Below, one piece after another: positions 36,245-48,600 of a stretch of 64,000 nucleotides of DNA. Numbering within the stretch: position 1 is the first letter of the stretch; every line of letters starts with the position of its first letter. The position numbers and the translations under genes were made by a program. The notes beneath the pieces are model-generated. The model did not search any database. It saw nothing but the letters and a program-made list of their open reading frames with translations, and had not been told where the DNA came from. The stretch is from Pogona vitticeps (taxonomy: Eukaryota > Chordata > Lepidosauria > Squamata > Agamidae). Location of the stretch: assembly GCF_051106095.1 (NCBI RefSeq), contig NC_135789.1, positions 17,977,501 to 18,041,500 on the forward strand. Reading direction: 5' to 3'.

Positions 36245-36513
36245 ACACGCCAACACAATAAAAGATTTATTGTCCATGGAAAAATGGAATGCTTCCCCCA
36301 GATCTGAACATGTCAGGGGTGGAGAACGCACACACACACTCACACATGCACGCACATGCGTACACACTCAAGACACACACTTGGGAGTTCACATCATGTG
36401 CAAAGCTAGGAGATGGTGTGGCGGTTTTCCGTTTCAGCTCACGCAGAGTTCCAGGCGACGACCGGGGTCGGTTCCACACAGTGGCAGCGTGGAAAGTGAG
36501 GAGGGCTGAGTCT
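36245..36513 (-). other. SAFB2: 3' UTR of SAFB2-type gene
   Basis: It extends from the TGA stop to about 20 bases past a perfect AATAAA. It contains a CA-rich stretch (plus strand about 36,328-36,382). The end is inferred from the poly(A) signal and not observed. Confidence 0.6.
36266..36271 (-). terminator. SAFB2: Poly(A) signal AATAAA
   Basis: The minus strand reads GGACAATAAATC, a perfect AATAAA about 245 bases after the stop codon. A second AT-rich AATAAA-like stretch is absent nearby on this strand, so this is the likely cleavage signal. Confidence 0.65.
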
Positions 36514-36622
36514 TCAATAGTGCCGGGCGAAGCTGGGCCGGTTCGGCCGCTCCTGGCCCGCAAAGCTGCCTGGCCCGCTGGACCCTGGATCCGGGGTCCC
36601 GCCTTGCGCGAACCCAGCCCGT
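36514..36622 (-). CDS. SAFB2: SAFB2 coding exon 21 (C-terminus)
   Basis: Residues 923-958 and stop: [18 protein letters not shown], then [11 protein letters not shown] and TGA. The GFAQGG block and the RF/RHY-type end are family features. This frame, not the longer overlapping ones, is the one kept by the upstream phase. Confidence 0.88.
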
Positions 36623-39600
36623 CTAGGGAGAGAAAGTAAGATGTCAGCTTCCCGTCTGGGATCCCGTTACACTCGGCACCCTCTCAGTCGGGGGCTTCAA
36701 GTAGGCTGATGGCTCTGGCACGTGGGGGGCGGCAGCTGCTACCCCAACGTAAATCTTACCCAGGGATGCCTTCTCTGTGCATCACATGGCCCGAACCTGA
36801 CTGTGCGGGGACGCTCCTCTCACCCCCTGATAAAAGACAAAAACAAGACAAAACAAGGGGAAGGGGAAGATGAGTCACTACGGAAATAACGTTGAGGCCT
36901 TATTTTAACATCCTGGGTGAGAAAACCTGTGATGCTCCTGAAGAGGATGGAGTCCAGAGTCCATCTGTGCCACCTGATACAGGCCAGCTTGTGGGTTACA
37001 TTGGACAATGAACCCGCCGACAGTTCTCTCCTACCAGGCCAGGCTGTGATGCACAAAGCTCAGGGTTCTCCTCTGTTCCTGTTTTCCGAGGCATTAGCTA
37101 TTTCTCACAATTTTGCGTCAGCTACTATGAGACTCTCTCCTGATAATTTTTCAAAGAACTGGCCCGTGAACCTTCCACAGGTAAAACAAAGACCAAACCT
37201 GGGGAATGGCACATGAAACACTCCTCTTCACCACTAAGGGGTCCTCTCCCTCCCTCCTTCTCTCCCTAAGAAGTATCTGAAATGTGCTGCTTTCTCAGGG
37301 ACAAAGTCAGCCACAAAATTAAGAAATAGGGGTCCTGCTTTAGCTTGGGATATCTTTGCCTCACCGGCAAGTCTTGCCATCTATTTCAGAAATGAAAAGT
37401 CAGAGGCGACCTTATTTTTCACCTTCCCATCTTTCATGCTCCCTTCCCATCATCTCTCCGTCAGCGTTGCTCGGCCATGAACGGCCTGGATGGCTCTCGA
37501 TCTTGCGCCCGTGATCCCAGTCACGACTGTCTCTGGGTGGAGAAAAGAAACCCCACAAGGGGTATGTGCAGGCATCATTTACCAAGCATAAAGGAAGCAG
37601 GCGGAATAGCAACAACAACAATCATATTTAATCCCTCCCCCCCCCCCAACCCCAGCATAATTTTCTGAGCCAGAAAATAAAAGCCAATTCATGGCATGCC
37701 TCTTTCTTTCTTCTTCTACTTACCGGGATGAGGGAGGCATTCCCCGGCCTTTGCTCAGCCTCCTCTCAGGCCCGTAACCTCCCCAGCTCTCCCGCGAAGG
37801 GCGGTCGGAGCTGCCGTGCCGGTCATCCGGGTAACGCTGGAGGGGAAACCACAGAAAGGGAATGAAGCTTCTCAAACAAGAGAAATATGTTCCTTGTTAT
37901 CACAACGGAGCCAGCCATCGGGCCAGCTCCCCCTGCAGCTGCTGTGTCATTTCGGGGGGGGGGGGGGGTTTGCTTCTTCACAGAGCCCCCCCCCCCCCGT
38001 CCGCTTCCGGGACGAGAGAGACCCGAAGCGTTCTCCCTCCCCCTCTTTAAGAGGTAACAGGGCCAGCAGGCTTGCCCTCATCGCCCCTGCCAGCCGTTTC
38101 CCTGAAGAATTTGCCCAGGTTTTCATTGCCATTTCTCCTCAGGCCAGGGAAAATGGTGGGAAAGGGTGACCCTAAGGGCTTCTGGGGTGGCCACGGACAA
38201 CTTTTAGGCTAAAGGGGAAGAAACAGGAATAATCTTAGAATGGCAGAGTGGGAAGGGACCTTCTGAATCACAGAGCCCAGCCCCTGGCAAGAGGGTACTG
38301 CAGGAATTTGAACTCCCAACCTCCGGCTCCACAGCCAGATGCCCGGTAAAACAGCCAAAGAACAGCCCAAACAACTGCTCCCGGCTCCTACTACACGTGG
38401 GGAAAGGTCTTTTTACAACAGTGAGAAAAAGAAACTCGGGTGGGGGGGACATTGAGACAGCTCCCCCCTCTAAAGTTCAAGAGAGGTCCATGAAGGCCCT
38501 CTGGAAAACTGAGCACCTTTGGTTTAAGCGGTGGACCAAAGTGCTACAACACTTGGAAACCATTTGGCTCTTCTCCTAGAAGGCACCGTGGGGGATTTGA
38601 ACTCCCAACTTCTTAGCCAGAGTCCTAAACCAACTGAGCTGCCCTGTGGTACGTAATCAAAGGAGGGCAGCCTTGGTGGACTGCAGAGACCTCAAACCCA
38701 CCCACCCCCGGCCTAGACTGTAAGCCCCCACGCAAGCGCTCTTCTGAGCTGCTCCCACCTTTACAACCCATGCCTCATCATATCCCAGGCGGGCTTACCT
38801 GTCCATTTCCGCCTGAGAGCGACCTGGAACTTTCTCTCCTGCAGAGTGGGGAGAAATAAGTGGGAGAAAAACCAAGCGTGAAGCACAGTGGGATAAAGCA
38901 AGGCTAGACAGCAAAGTTCTGCTGCTGGGACACCTTGTAACAGAAATCAGCAGGATTTCCAACAAGAAGCCTGGCTCCTCCCACCGAGCGCTCTTGGGAC
39001 TGCCATAAGTCACCGAGCCGGCAACGCCTGCCATAACCCCAGCTCTCCGAGAGGCTCCTTAATTCCTCACAAGGCACAATTGGGGTGGAAGCAGCTCATC
39101 TACCTGTCCACCGCGTGGTCCTGATACCGGCCGCGATCTCGATGCTCAAAACTGTGGAAGCGCTCTTGACGGTTGAAGTCCGAATGGTATCGGTCGTCCA
39201 TGGCCATCCGCTTTGCCTCTGGCCAATACGAGTCGTCCCGCCTACAAAAAGGGACACGCTTAAGCGACTCTTGTTACAGGCGAGAAAGAGGCTCCTTTTA
39301 TGGTTCAGGCCACCTTTGGTTTTGCTATGCCAAGGATTTTAAAAATCATTTCAACGTTGTTGGGTTTTTTTGTTTTTTTTTACACACTGCCTTCTGGTGA
39401 CCTATCTCAATTATTCTGGCCGCTGCCGCTGATGAAAGAAGAGAACCAAACAGGTCTCTGTGCAAGCAGACAAGCAGGATTCATTGGGATGCTGGCTTAT
39501 CCTCATCGCCAAATGCAGCCAGAGTGATCACACCACCCCCTTCTCTCCTGTGTCTCATCAAAAGCTGCCACTCAGCTGCAAGATTGTGAATCAGACTTAG

Positions 39601-42600
39601 CAGAATTAGTCCCTTCCTTTTGGCTGAGAAATGGGCTGTTACTCTAACGGGTCAAACAGAACCTGGTGGCTGTCTCGTGTTGAAAACTTATTCCACTTCA
39701 AAGGCAGAGTCGGTCCCTTGCTACGAACCCTCCCCTTGTAGCAGAGGAAAACTGCTGCTAAATCAGTTTATGCTGTAGTGCCATTTGACTCAAAGAGCCT
39801 GCACAGCCAGAGTCATGAAGGGGACCAGGAGAATGACAGAAACCCATCTGCCTGTGATTGAAAACTCATTTTGAGGCGCCCGGCCTGTGAATCCCTATAG
39901 CAACCGCCTCTTTCGTGCCTTCTGCTAAAAGGCCACAAGCTGTGTGAAACCATGCGCGTGTGTCATCTTGACACAATCTGATCTCCCTGCTCAGCGACTT
40001 GCGGACCAAGCCGGCAAAACAAGACCCCCGCTCTCCTGGTGAGGGAGGGAAGAGAATTTGAGGCATCGGGAAAAACGTTCAGCCTCCAGGTCCTATGGTT
40101 TGTCACAGGGGAAGTGTGACGTTCTGATTTTTTAAATGATGGTGAGGATATACATATTGGATCCATGCATCGTTGAAAAAAGAACAGGTAAAAACCACTG
40201 CTCCAGGAGCAAAAAATAAATGACCTTATTAGCTTTTTTTGAATCCCGAGAACACAGACAAAGTTCCCTTGTTCGTTCTTGAGGTTTTCATTAAAGCACA
40301 GTCTGTTTCATCCACAGCACTAATATTAATGGGCTTGGGACACCTATAGTCAATTATCGAACGCACCACGCTCTTAATTCTCAGATCTCAAATCTCCTCC
40401 GGGGGCTTGGCCACTGACTTATCCCTCTTCCCGTCTTCCATGCCAACCCACCTCTTGTTTCAGGGAAAGAGGCCTGGGCTTCCCCTGCCTCCAGGCAAGG
40501 ATAGATTCTGCTTCTCAGGAGGAACATAAGCTTGACTCTCAAGGGCTCACAAAAAGTTCCAAGGGTTCGTGTGTCGCAAGCCCTTGTGGTGTTTATAGAA
40601 AGGCAGCTGATGGGCCTCACGCAGCTGAACCCCACCCGTCCCCCTGCTTGCTTTGGCTAATAAGGGTGCAATAAGTGTACACTGGTGCCTCGCATAACGA
40701 TGTTAATTGGTTCCAAAAAAAACATCACTATGGGAAACATTGTTATGCGAAACGCGTTTTCCCATAGAGATACATTGAAAACCGGTTAATCCGTTCCAAT
40801 AGGAACGGATTACCGTCCTTAAGTGAAAAAAACCATTGGAAACATCGTTATGTGATACAATGTTTCCCCCATTGGAATACATCGAAGCCTTTTCAATGGT
40901 TTAGCAAAAATCAATTTTTGCAAATTTAAGTGTGTCATAAAAGGGTCAAAAATGGTTTTAAATGCTTGGAATAGTTTCTGCACCTTCTAAAACAGGTGCA
41001 AACTTAATTTGGCTTTGATCTGACTTTTCGTTAATTTTTGCTGAATTTTTTTCTCCCCCACCAACTTTTGACAGCTGTCAAAAGTTGACAGCTCCATTAT
41101 TTCCTATGGGGGAGGAAAAAATTCACAAAAAATTAACAAAGACTCAGAACAAAGCCAAACTTAGTTTGCACATGATTTAGAAGGTCCTCTAACGCACCCA
41201 AGCATTTAAAAACAGTTGCTGACTTTTCGTTAATTTTTTGTGAATTTATTTCTCCCCCACAGGAAACAATGGAGCTGTCAGATTTTGACAGCTCCATTGT
41301 TTCCTATGGGGGAGAAAAAAATTCAGCAAAAATTAACGAAAAGTCAGATCAAAGCCAAATTAAGTTTGCACCCGTTTTAGAAGGTGCTCCATCGAATCCA
41401 AGCATTTAGAATCGTTTTTGACCATTTTAAGACACTTTTTAAAATGAAAAAACAAACATCGCTAAGTGAAGCAGGGGACCTAAAAACACATTCGCTATGC
41501 GAAGCATGGTCCCAAACTTCGCTAAGCGAAAATCGCCCATAGGAAACATCGTTAAACGGTGCATATTTTCTTAAAAACCCATCGTTATGCGACTTCATCG
41601 CTAAATGAGGCACTCGTTAAGCAAGGCACCACTGTATCCCGCTCTCCCTGGGAACTGTGCCGCCTTTGGAGCAGACCAAACGAGCTTAAACAACGTTTCA
41701 GTTCCGAAACTTTGCTCCTCCTGCCGAACTCTTTGTGCCAAACAGTGCAGAGCATTTTAAAATCAGAATAAAGATGACTGACTTTTTCCTACATGTTTTT
41801 CTCATTCTGATTTCTGACCCCTGCCTTGCTGACCCCAGCTGCCCAGTCAAAAAGGCCGATGGGCAGAAAAGAAGCCAGGAGAGAAATGGCCTTGGCCACC
41901 CTGAGGTGAACTTCGTGGCATCGTTAAAAGCAAACTGGGGTCTATCCTGGTCAGTGAACTGTACTAAGAAAGCTTAAGGAGAAGACGCCGGAGAGACAGA
42001 GCGAGAGAAAGAGTCAGTTATTCGCCGTGAAGTTGTTTCAAACAGGATACAACCACATCACCATCGCAGAACTGGAAGGGACCCTAAAGATCATCCAGTC
42101 CAGCCCCTCTCAAGGAAAGAGATAACATTCCTGGAAATTTTGAAGCCATATTAAAAAAAAAAGCTTTGGGAAAAACAGGGAAAAACCTTCTCCCCTCCCC
42201 CCAATTTTTCCAGTTTTTTTCCCCACAGGCCTTTAACCATCTCTAGGCCAAACTGGGTGTGTGTGCGATTTTTTCCCCCTTCCCATTTTTTTCCAAAGCT
42301 GTTCCATGTGGCTTCAAAAATTTTCGGACATTTTACACATCTCCTCTCAAGGAGACCCTGTGGGGGGGGGAATTGGCATTCCCCATCTCTGGCTCTAACA
42401 TTTTATTCTGCGCCCACCCGCTCACGACCTCTGGCAGGGCACCCACCCTCCACCTGCCTCCCCCCTCCTCACCTGGCGTCCCCGTCGTAGGGCCGCCGCA
42501 GGGTGGAGCGGCGCGCCTGCTCGTAGCGCAGCTGCTCATGTTGGCGGCGCAGCTCCTCCCTCTCGCGCTGGATGCGCTCCTGCTCCCTCCGCCGCTCCTG

Positions 42601-45600
42601 CTCGATGCGCAGGCGCTGGCGCTCCAGACGCTCCCGCTCCATCCGCTCCCGCTCCAGGCGCTGCCTCTGGAAGTGGAGGCGCTCCCGCTCCCGCTCCAGC
42701 CTCTGGCGCTCGTCCCACTCATGGGCCACCTGCAGGCGCTGCTCCCGCTCCCTGCCAGAGGACGAGGGGTTAAAAACAACATTAACAACAACAACACACA
42801 CACATAGAGCAAGAGATCTAGACAGGCAGTGGGGGAACCTCGAAGTGGCCCCTCTTCCACTGCCACGGACAGCAAGAATCAAGGGGGGTAATGTCAACGT
42901 AAATAAATTTTTTGGAGGGTAAAAGGTTAAAAAGTTCCCTGACCCCTGCTCTATACCTAGAAAACCTTGGAAAGGGTCACCTCACAACTCTGAATATTGG
43001 GAAAAGACATCCTAACGGTTGGAGCAGTAGGACAATGGGACCCTTGACCTCAAGGAGGGCTCCAAGCCTGGAGGCACTTAAGAGAAAAATCAGACAACCA
43101 TCCATCAGACCTACTTTGACTTGGATTCCTGCCTTGAGCAGGGGGTTGGACCGGATGGCCTTAGAGGCCCCTCTTCTAACTCTAGAATTCTATGGCATGG
43201 GGATGATGAGGATTTCATTCCAAACATCGGGGAAGGCACCAGCTGGGCTGCAGCAGAAAACAAATCAGGGACTCTTTGGGAGGTGGCAATTTGATGTCAT
43301 GTGCTAAATTTCATTGACAAAATGATAAATGACATTTGCCATGACTTTGAGACACTCGACCATTGAACTCTGCAGACGTTCTGGGGCTGCCCTCGTTTAA
43401 CTCCACACAGTAGCTTAGAAGAAAATGCTTCTAAATGAGGACCACCAAGGTTATCGTACCACTAGGGCCCGTCGCTTGTCCCAGCTCCCGCCAACCTAGC
43501 GGTTCGAAAGCATGCAAATGCAAGTAGATAAATAGGGACCACCTCAGTGGGAAGGTAACAGCGTTCCGTGTCTAAGTCGCACTGGCCATGTGACCATGGA
43601 AGATTGTCTTCGGACAAAAACGCTGGCTCTATGGCTTGGAAACGGGGATGAGCACCGCCCCCTAGAGTCGGACACGACTGGACAAAAATTGTCAAGGGGA
43701 ACCTTTACCTAAGGGACCCACCACCTAAACAGGAAAAACGTCTGGTCAAAGAAGCCATCATGACGAGAGGGATCAGGATTTTAAAAGAAATGTCAGAAAA
43801 GGCTCTTGCTTTCATGTGGAGAGAAAACTCAAAAAAATTCCAAGTCAGATCTTGCAGGGCTGACTACAAAAAAAGGGATGCACAGAAATGATGATGCACA
43901 TGAAAGCAAACGTAACGCTGTGGGTTTTCTACTGAGAAAAACGGTAATAATTACTTGTCTTGATTAGAGCACAAAAAGGTGCTCTAATCAGGAGAGGGTA
44001 AAACAAAGTACACCAGTATGGTTAAAAGGAAAAAATGTGTCAGCCTCTTCTGTTTAAACAAGGATCCTGGAAAACAGGTCCTTAGAACAAGAGGGGTTGG
44101 GAGAGGCGATAAAGGCTGGGGCGCTTTCGCTGGGAAGCAGAACCCAGATGCAGAAAAAGGTGAGGGCGACAGAAGCGATGACGTTCAGAGAGGACGAGGT
44201 CTGCTCCAGATAAGGATCTTGTAGCCATTCCGGAAGCAGAGAAATCCTTTCAATGGTGGGGGGAAACTGGGAGAAAGGGGCAGCCCCGTCGTCTTATCCT
44301 TAATAGCTCTGCGAAATTTAGAAAGTGAAATAATTAAGCTGACACGCACCAACTACCCCCAGTTTCCGCCCACTCTTGCAAGGTGGCTCCTTTCCGGATC
44401 GCACTCAGAGCTGCATTCCTCACCCAAGCCGGGAGCCCGGCTGGGTTTTTTCTTCCAAAGGCAAAAAGCAGGGGCCACCATGTCGGTCCAAAAGAAAACC
44501 CAGAGGCAACGAGACCTCTGTGGGGCCAACCCGAAAGGGATAGAAAAGCTTGTCAGCTTCCTATAAACACTGATCGCTTTTGATAGGTGTGGCACTGAAG
44601 GGGGGGGGGGAATCCTGGGAGCTAGACTGATCCCAGATCCGTTCAGAGTCTTTACCAGCCTTTCTTAACCCCTTTTTTCTGACAATGGCAATAAAAACAA
44701 TATGAACTAATTATAAAGCAGAAAGAATCCTGTAAGTCGGTGTTGTGGGGAACTGATTCCAGCCTGTGGCTGCCTTGAAATGGGCCAGGGATCCCATTCC
44801 ATGATCCTATGCTTTGGGGGATCCCGAGGACACAAACCGGCTTCCGAAAAACCTGCCCAAAGAGAACAAGGGCCCACCTTTCTTATTCTTACACAGTCTG
44901 AGGGAGATGCGACCTGCCTGAATTCCAAGAATGTCTTTCTTTTTAAAAAGCCTGGAAGCTCTTAGAAAATAACACACACCTCCCTTGTGTCAAGAGGGAG
45001 GGTGTTTCTGCTAATCTCAAAAAGGCCCGGCTGGCCATGGGGCTTGGAAAGAAGGCAGGGGTACCTTTGGGTGCCACCCACCTCCGCCGTTCGGACTCTC
45101 GGAGCTCCCGCTCCCACTGCCTCCGACGCTCCCGTTCGCGCTGCTCTTTGATCTTGTCGAAAGACAGGATATCCTGCTTCTCTTTGCTCTCCGACTTGCA
45201 GTCCTGACTCTTTGTGCTCTAGAATGCCGGCGGGGGGAGAGGGAAGGGGGGGAAAAGAAAGAACGAACAGCAAGGATTCAAAACAAGCAGATTGAAATAG
45301 GGCCTTGGACCTGGTCTTCCTCCCGGGAGGACCGGCAGAGAGACTTCACCCTGGCCCTGGGGATCATGGGACAACAGACCCCAGCAATCCTAAGGAAAGG
45401 GTGTGCGTTTCTACACCAAGGGGCAATGCTGACATTTAGGGATGTAACTCCAGCCCTGCTTGGCTGGGGTCCACCGTCCTTTGTAGGCCGTGTGCGTTAC
45501 AAAAGAGGAGGGGGACCCATTCAAGACATTTGGACAACAGGGGGGAGGAAATGGGATGTTCTCGAACTGGAGTCCAACGCCTTTCGGGGCCAGGCAGTGG

Positions 45601-48600
45601 AGTCAACGTTGAGGAAGGGCAGGAATGAAAGCCCATCTGCCCCTGGAGGATTGTATGCTCCACCCCCGTTTGTGAAGCACAAGGAGAATGTGGGAATCCG
45701 CAAAGATTCATCTCGGGGTCTACCTTTCAGTTTGAACATTTACTCTTTTGAGATGAATCCATGAGTTTCTCAGCCAAAGACCTGGTTCGGGGCTACTTCC
45801 CCCCCCCTTCTGCTCTGGAGTCATCCAAAGCGGCAGGGAGGGGAAATCTGACCCCACCAGGCATTCAGGGCTTCTCCTCCAAAAGGCCCCGGTTGGCAAA
45901 GGCAGCGTTTCAGATTTGGGGGAATTTTCGTTGGAAATTTTTGCAATTTATTTGTTTATTTCAAATATTTATCTGCTGCCTTTCTCCTAAAGGACCCAGA
46001 GAGGGATCCCATGGCTGTCTTCTGCAAGCGGCTATAGGCCTGATATGCCTGTCGACCACGAAAGCGGGGGGCATTCCTGTTTTATGGGAGTCACCCTGAC
46101 GCAGAGGTTTGGCCCCCTGGTCTGAAACCTAAGACTTACTCGTTCTTTCGACGTGCTTGAGGTTTTCACGCTGATGACTGGCTCCCCTTTGGATTTGTCC
46201 ATGACGACTGTCCGCTCAGTTCCTCTACTTGCTAGGATGGAGGGAGAAAAGTAATGTATTTGGGCATTCTAATGGTCCTCAAAACAGCAGCACTTATCAG
46301 ACGTGTCTCTTGCAAGGGAGAAGGCCATGCTTAAAGGCATCAATGTTACTTTCAGATTAATTTGACTGTTTTTCATCTCAATCCTTTGTTTCGGTTTGTC
46401 CTGCGGCATTACTTTGTTTGCATTCCTTGGATGCAAACCTCCCACAGAAGTGCCCAGTACTAATCAGGCAGCGTTACAAAGCCTTGCTTTTCTTTTAGTA
46501 TGGTATAGGGTTTGATCCTTTTAAATGCTTGCGTATTCACTGCTGCCATTTTTAATAGTGTATTTTCTTGATGTAACCCACCTTGGGTCCTTTTTAAGAT
46601 GACGGGATAAAAATATTTTTAAATAAATAAACTCATCCACGGCATTTCAGATGAACAATAACGAAGAGGCCCATCCATGTGAGAAGTTCAGCAATGTTAA
46701 TACTCAAGGCCACAGGAAAATAACCTAAGCAGGGACTTGCAAACCAAAACTCCGATAAAAGTTAAGACTGGATCAGCAAAGGAAGTACATACATTCCTGA
46801 TCTCATTTAAAACAAGACTAAATGATTGCTCTCAACACAACAAAACAGTGCTTTGACAGGACGCCTTTGGCATGGTGTACAACAGTCTTTAAATCTCTTA
46901 TTTCCTCCTGCATTTAAACAAAGATACAGTATATGCAGAAAAAGAGCTTTTATTGTGTCTGATGGCTCCAGAAGCCTATTCTATATGTGGTTCCACATGA
47001 GTCACTATTCTGAATGTCACTTTACAACAGAAAGCCACACCTACAGAAGCAATACACAGCAGGCAGCCTCGTCTGAGGACAAGCTGCCTCAGGTGTGACT
47101 CAAAGATCCAACTGTGTTCCCCCCCCCCCCAAGAGATTGACTAATTACATGCACAAAGCTACCTGGGAGAAAGAAAGTATACTGGCTGGCTGACTGGCTG
47201 GCGGTTCAAAAATGCAGGAAAAGAACAACCCAACAAGAATAAATTGACAACAGAGAACTATAAACAAGACACACAGAGGAAAAAAATAGATAACCATCAG
47301 AATACAAGAAGCAATGAAAACCACCAATTTTTTTAAAAAAGGATATTGATTTAAATCACAATTTCTATTTTTTAAAATGCGAGTTTTTTAAAATTTTCAA
47401 CCCAATCCAACCTGAAAAGGCCTGGATTAATAAAACGCGACCAAAAAGGCCACACAGCTTATTCTCCACCAGATGGAGGGGGTGCAACATGCTATCCTCA
47501 GCTCAGGCCAAACAGGGGAAAAAAGCAAGCAGGCCAGAGTATACCACATCGGATACAGACAAAGTGGCCGCTCCCTTCGGAGCAACTTCCGAATTTCGGG
47601 GGGGGGGGATTTCACTGTCTCTGTGGCAGCATCCACATTTTGGAAAGCATTTATGCCAAAGCTTTGGCACTCAAGCCCTCCCACCACCTCCTGCTCATGA
47701 AGAACCCCACGCTGGCTCTCCCGGCATTGTTTTGCTCCCATGCTTGCGACAAGAGTTTGAACCACACTTTTCCTGGGTGGCAGGAGGGAGGGAGGGAGCC
47801 TTTGATGCTGGGCGGCGCCTTTCCACAAAGCGAGGCCGTCCTGTCCAATCCACCGAAGCAACTCTCCAGCACAAAAATCAAGACGGTCCACAAAAAAGCG
47901 TACTCACCTGATTTAGTAGACCTCAAGCGGCTAACAGATCTCGCTTTGTGTTCCTCCTCTGTTGTTTTCCCTTCTTTCTCTTCGCTGCCACTTTTCCCTT
48001 CTGGTTTCTTGGCCTCGTCCTTTCTGTCCGCTTTTTCGTCTTTCTTAAGGCTGAGCGACCTACAAGAAGACAAAAGCTCAGCAACCTCAAATGCGACCAG
48101 AGACGCAGTGTGCGTTGGATGCATATGTATCAATGCAAAACCGACAAACATTCTTCCATTAGAACTTACGGGAATCTACAAGGATTCACTCCTGTGCATC
48201 ACAACTCTCTAGAAGCTGTTGTTTGGAACACGGGGGGTGGGGGGGAGAGACTCTGTCCCCCTGGGGCTGAATCCGGCCCTCCGGGCTTTGCCAGCCAGAC
48301 GCATCTCCTTCCTGGTGAGATTGCAGTTCAGGCATTTCCAGCTTTCTGTATGGGTTTCCCACTTTTAAAATGTTTCTCATCAACCTTAGTTACTGGATTA
48401 TGAGCCTTAAAAGCTCCAACATGCACCTCTTTTCTTGGCTTGTTTTTCGGTCACACCCATTCTGCTTTAGGTAGAAGGTGCACTTCACCCACGGCACCAA
48501 GACAGAATACCACTGACAGCTTGAAACAGAGGCGCCACCTTGACTGAGCGCTCCGTGCCTCCGCCTGCTCCCCTCTCCCCCTTCAGTGTCCAAAAGCATC

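Noticed and set aside
42259-42922. Overlapping plus-strand frames rich in Leu/Pro or Arg/Ser
   Set aside because: Antisense and shifted readings of the R/E-rich exon 15, with no splice or family support.
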